Below are positions 62,161-64,000 of a stretch of DNA of 64,000 bases, piece by piece. The notes under the pieces are model-generated. The model was not told the origin of the DNA. It was given only the letters and a program-made list of their open reading frames with translations, and did no database searches. The position numbers were made by a program, and so were the translations under genes. Source of the stretch: Clostridium sp. chh4-2. GTDB lineage: Bacteria > Bacillota > Clostridia > Lachnospirales > Lachnospiraceae. Location: NCBI RefSeq assembly GCF_002899675.1, contig NZ_PKUU01000022.1:1-64000 (forward strand), written 5' to 3'. Every line of letters starts with the position of its first letter. Positions within the stretch are counted from its first letter, which is position 1.

Positions 62161-62901
62161 CTACCACCATTTAATCTGGTCGGTAATATATTTTCTCAGT
62201 TTTATAAATTCCTCCGAGGTCACATCCCGCGGATGGGGCAGATCGATATTCACCACTTCCTTAATCACGGTGGGCTTATTGCTCAGAATAATCACTTTTT
62301 CCGCCAAATACACCGCCTCTTCTATGTTATGGGTAATGAATAAAACCGTGCTGTCAAACTCCTTCCACAGCTTCAGAATCTCATCCTCCAGATAGAAACG
62401 CATCTTAATATCCATCTGCCCATAAGGCTCGTCCATCAACAGCAGGTCCGGATAGGTGCTGAAGGCCCGCCCTATGATCACCCGCTGCTCGCTGCTCACG
62501 GACAGCTCCCTGGGATAGGCGTTCTCAAATTCCGTAAGTCCCAGCAGTTTTAAGATCCGGTTCACCCTTAAATTCATCTCTTTTTTCGGAATCCTCTTGA
62601 TTTTCAGGCCGAATTCCAGATTTTTTCTCACATTCAGCCAAGGCATAGCCGAGGGTTCCTGAAATGCAAATGAAATGTTATGTTTTTTCGGATCGGCCGG
62701 TTCCCCGTCGATATACAGCTCTCCTGAAGAAGGCGTATAGATACGGGTCAGCAGGTTTAAAAATGTGGTTTTTCCACAGCCCGTAGGTCCCACCACGCAG
62801 ACAAATTCCCCTTTTTGAATCTCGAAGTTCAGATCATTGAGCACCAACATATCACCGAACTGTTTTGTTAAGTGCTCCACCTTGATTTTGCTTTCTCCCA
62901 T
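62161..62901 (-). CDS. ABC transporter ATPase (SsuB/TauB-like), degenerate signature motif
   Basis: 246 residues of the nitrate/sulfonate/taurine importer ATPase class. Walker A is GPTGCGKTTFLN (about 37), the Q loop is FAFQEPSAMPWLNV, Walker B is LLLMDEPYGQMD and the switch His is present in LFITHNIEEAV. The signature motif, normally LSGGQ-Q-R, is changed to LSVSSEQRV. A paired ATPase gene lies 15 nt upstream and has complementary deviations, so the two probably form a heterodimer with one active and one weakened site. The downstream genes are the sulfatase and sugar catabolism genes. The substrate is presumably a small sulfated organic molecule. Confidence 0.88.
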   Translation of the reverse strand: MGESKIKVEHLTKQFGDMLVLNDLNFEIQKGEFVCVVGPTGCGKTTFLNLLTRIYTPSSGELYIDGEPADPKKHNISFAFQEPSAMPWLNVRKNLEFGLKIKRIPKKEMNLRVNRILKLLGLTEFENAYPRELSVSSEQRVIIGRAFSTYPDLLLMDEPYGQMDIKMRFYLEDEILKLWKEFDSTVLFITHNIEEAVYLAEKVIILSNKPTVIKEVVNIDLPHPRDVTSEEFIKLRKYITDQIKWW

Positions 62902-62916
62902 ATGCCTGCCTCCCGC

Positions 62917-63684
62917 CTACAATGCCAAATCCGTGTTATCCGAGATCTCACGCCGGAGCTGTAAAAACTCTTTCTGCATGGTATCCCGCGGCTTCGGAAG
63001 ATTTACGTTGTAGATTTCCTTAATTCTGGCCGGGCAGCTGGTAAACAGAATAATCCTGTCCCCCAGCAGCAAAGCCTCTTCTATATTATTTGTCACAAAT
63101 ATAATCGTTCTTTTTTCCTTCTGCGCGATATCCAGCACTTCATTCTGCATGTTATACCTGGTCTGTGCGTCCAATGCGCCAAAAGGTTCGTCCATAATCA
63201 GCAGCTTCGGTTCATTGCTGTAAGCCCTGGCGATTCCCACCCGCTGTTTCATACCTCCGGAAAGCTGATAGGGATAATGATTTTCATACTTGTTAAGTCC
63301 CACCAGATCAATAAAATGCTGGGCGGTCTGCCGCCTCTTTTCCTTGGATATCCCTCTCATCTTAGGCCCGAATTCTGTATTTTCCATCACCGTCAGCCAC
63401 GGAAGAAGGCCTGTTTTCTGGAACACCATGCCCATCTGAGGATTGGGCCCTTTTACCTCTTCTCCGTCTAAAGTAACCTTTCCTTCATCTGCGTCTAAAA
63501 TCCCTGCCATAATATTCAAAAGCACAGTTTTTCCGCACCGGCCCGGCCCCAGCAATACGAGAAATTCATTGTCATACACCTCAAATGAAACGTCCTCCAC
63601 AACCTCCCGTTTCTTCCCTTTTGCGCTGACAAATGTCTTGCTGATATGTTCCAGATTTACTCGGACTTTATGTGACTGTTCCAT
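62917..63684 (-). CDS. ABC transporter ATPase (SsuB/TauB-like), altered switch residue
   Basis: 255 residues, same class as the next gene. Walker A reads GPGRCGKTVLLN, the Q loop is MVFQKTGLLPWLTV, the signature is intact (LSGGMKQRVGIARAYS) and Walker B is LLIMDEPFGALD. In the switch loop the usual His is replaced by Asn (FVTNNIEEALL). It overlaps the permease gene by 28 bp and precedes the second ATPase gene, giving a permease-ATPase-ATPase cassette. No solute-binding protein lies inside the window; it may lie further upstream of the operon. Confidence 0.9.
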   Translation of the reverse strand: MEQSHKVRVNLEHISKTFVSAKGKKREVVEDVSFEVYDNEFLVLLGPGRCGKTVLLNIMAGILDADEGKVTLDGEEVKGPNPQMGMVFQKTGLLPWLTVMENTEFGPKMRGISKEKRRQTAQHFIDLVGLNKYENHYPYQLSGGMKQRVGIARAYSNEPKLLIMDEPFGALDAQTRYNMQNEVLDIAQKEKRTIIFVTNNIEEALLLGDRIILFTSCPARIKEIYNVNLPKPRDTMQKEFLQLRREISDNTDLAL

Positions 63685-64000
63685 GGGCAGATTCTCCTTT
63701 CAATCAAATTGGTAAGAACAGAGAGCATGGCTCCGGTGACGCCGATTGCCACCATACCGGACATGACCAGTTTCATGTTATAAGCTTCCATCCCCCTGTT
63801 TATCATAAATCCCAGACCCGATTTAGCCGCCAGCATTTCAGCCGCCAGAACTACCATTAAAGACATGCTGGTAGCGTTGCGGATTCCCGCAAATATGGTG
63901 GGCAGGGCGGCTGGAAGCACGATTTTCCACAAAAGCTGGCTTTGGGACGATGCGTTAAACATTCTCCCAACATCCAGATAAAGCGGCGACACCAGTTTAA
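63657..64000 (-). CDS. ABC transporter permease (SsuC/TauC-like), partial
   Basis: C-terminal part only; the 5' end lies beyond the right window edge. The visible 114 or so residues contain the conserved permease-ATPase coupling region (LLWKIVLPAALPTIFAGIRN), SLMVVLAAEMLAAKSGLGFM and a last membrane span (VAIGVTGAMLSVLTNLI) before the cytoplasmic end. This is the pattern of nitrate/sulfonate/taurine-type permeases. It is the most upstream gene seen in the sulfatase operon. Confidence 0.9.
   Translation of the reverse strand, partial: KLVSPLYLDVGRMFNASSQSQLLWKIVLPAALPTIFAGIRNATSMSLMVVLAAEMLAAKSGLGFMINRGMEAYNMKLVMSGMVAIGVTGAMLSVLTNLIERRICPWNSHIKSE

Overview
The window looks like a chromosome segment from a gut Lachnospiraceae-type Firmicute (Hungatella/Enterocloster-like; this is an inference). 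Supporting signs are AGGAGG-type ribosome sites, moderate GC content, LPxTG cell-wall anchoring, lipoprotein solute-binding proteins, and many small catabolic operons each with its own regulator. There is no rRNA, tRNA, phage, transposase or CRISPR array.

Layout. 0.1-3.7 kb: HpcH/HpaI aldolase and iron alcohol dehydrogenase, divergent from a CdaR-type sugar-diacid regulator across a 282-bp hairpin. 3.9-11.1 kb: a sugar ABC importer operon containing an FAD oxidoreductase, divergent from a two-component system. 11.1-16.3 kb: two unusual glycosidase-like proteins and a 2-hydroxyacid dehydrogenase. 16.5-18.6 kb: TctB/TctA transporter membrane subunits without TctC. 18.6-35.3 kb: a 13.75-kb gene for a 4,583-residue LPKTG surface protein plus an XRE-type membrane regulator, bracketed by two same-orientation copies of a ~0.95-kb, non-coding, highly structured repeat element. 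35.3-40.6 kb: a URO-D family protein and a GlpA/GlpB-like flavoprotein operon with a GntR regulator. 41-52.4 kb: ogt, an anion transporter with a tandem esterase, three LysR regulators, gudD, a MATE pump and a PrpR-like regulator with a broken AAA+ domain. 52.6-64 kb: a secreted PL8 chondroitin-lyase-like lipoprotein and an operon with an SsuBC-like ABC importer, cytosolic sulfatase, FGGY kinase, GatD-like dehydrogenase, PfkB kinase and tagatose-bisphosphate-type aldolase.

How the genes fit together. GudD (47 kb) makes 5-keto-4-deoxyglucarate. The HpcH/HpaI aldolase and alcohol dehydrogenase at the left edge, under a CdaR-type regulator, could complete glucarate breakdown. The right-hand operon reads as uptake and desulfation of a small sulfated sugar or polyol followed by a kinase-dehydrogenase-kinase-aldolase route to triose phosphates, next to an extracellular glycosaminoglycan lyase.

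The most unusual feature is the repeat system. Each 0.95-kb element has two end hairpins in inverted orientation, with 54-137-bp near-perfect stems topped by a conserved two-armed (T-shaped) tip, and a core of three small palindromes. Stem sequences differ strongly between copies while pairing is kept. The core palindromes also occur alone at 1-106 and 48,335-48,475. Repeat borders fall on the stop codons of three neighbouring genes.
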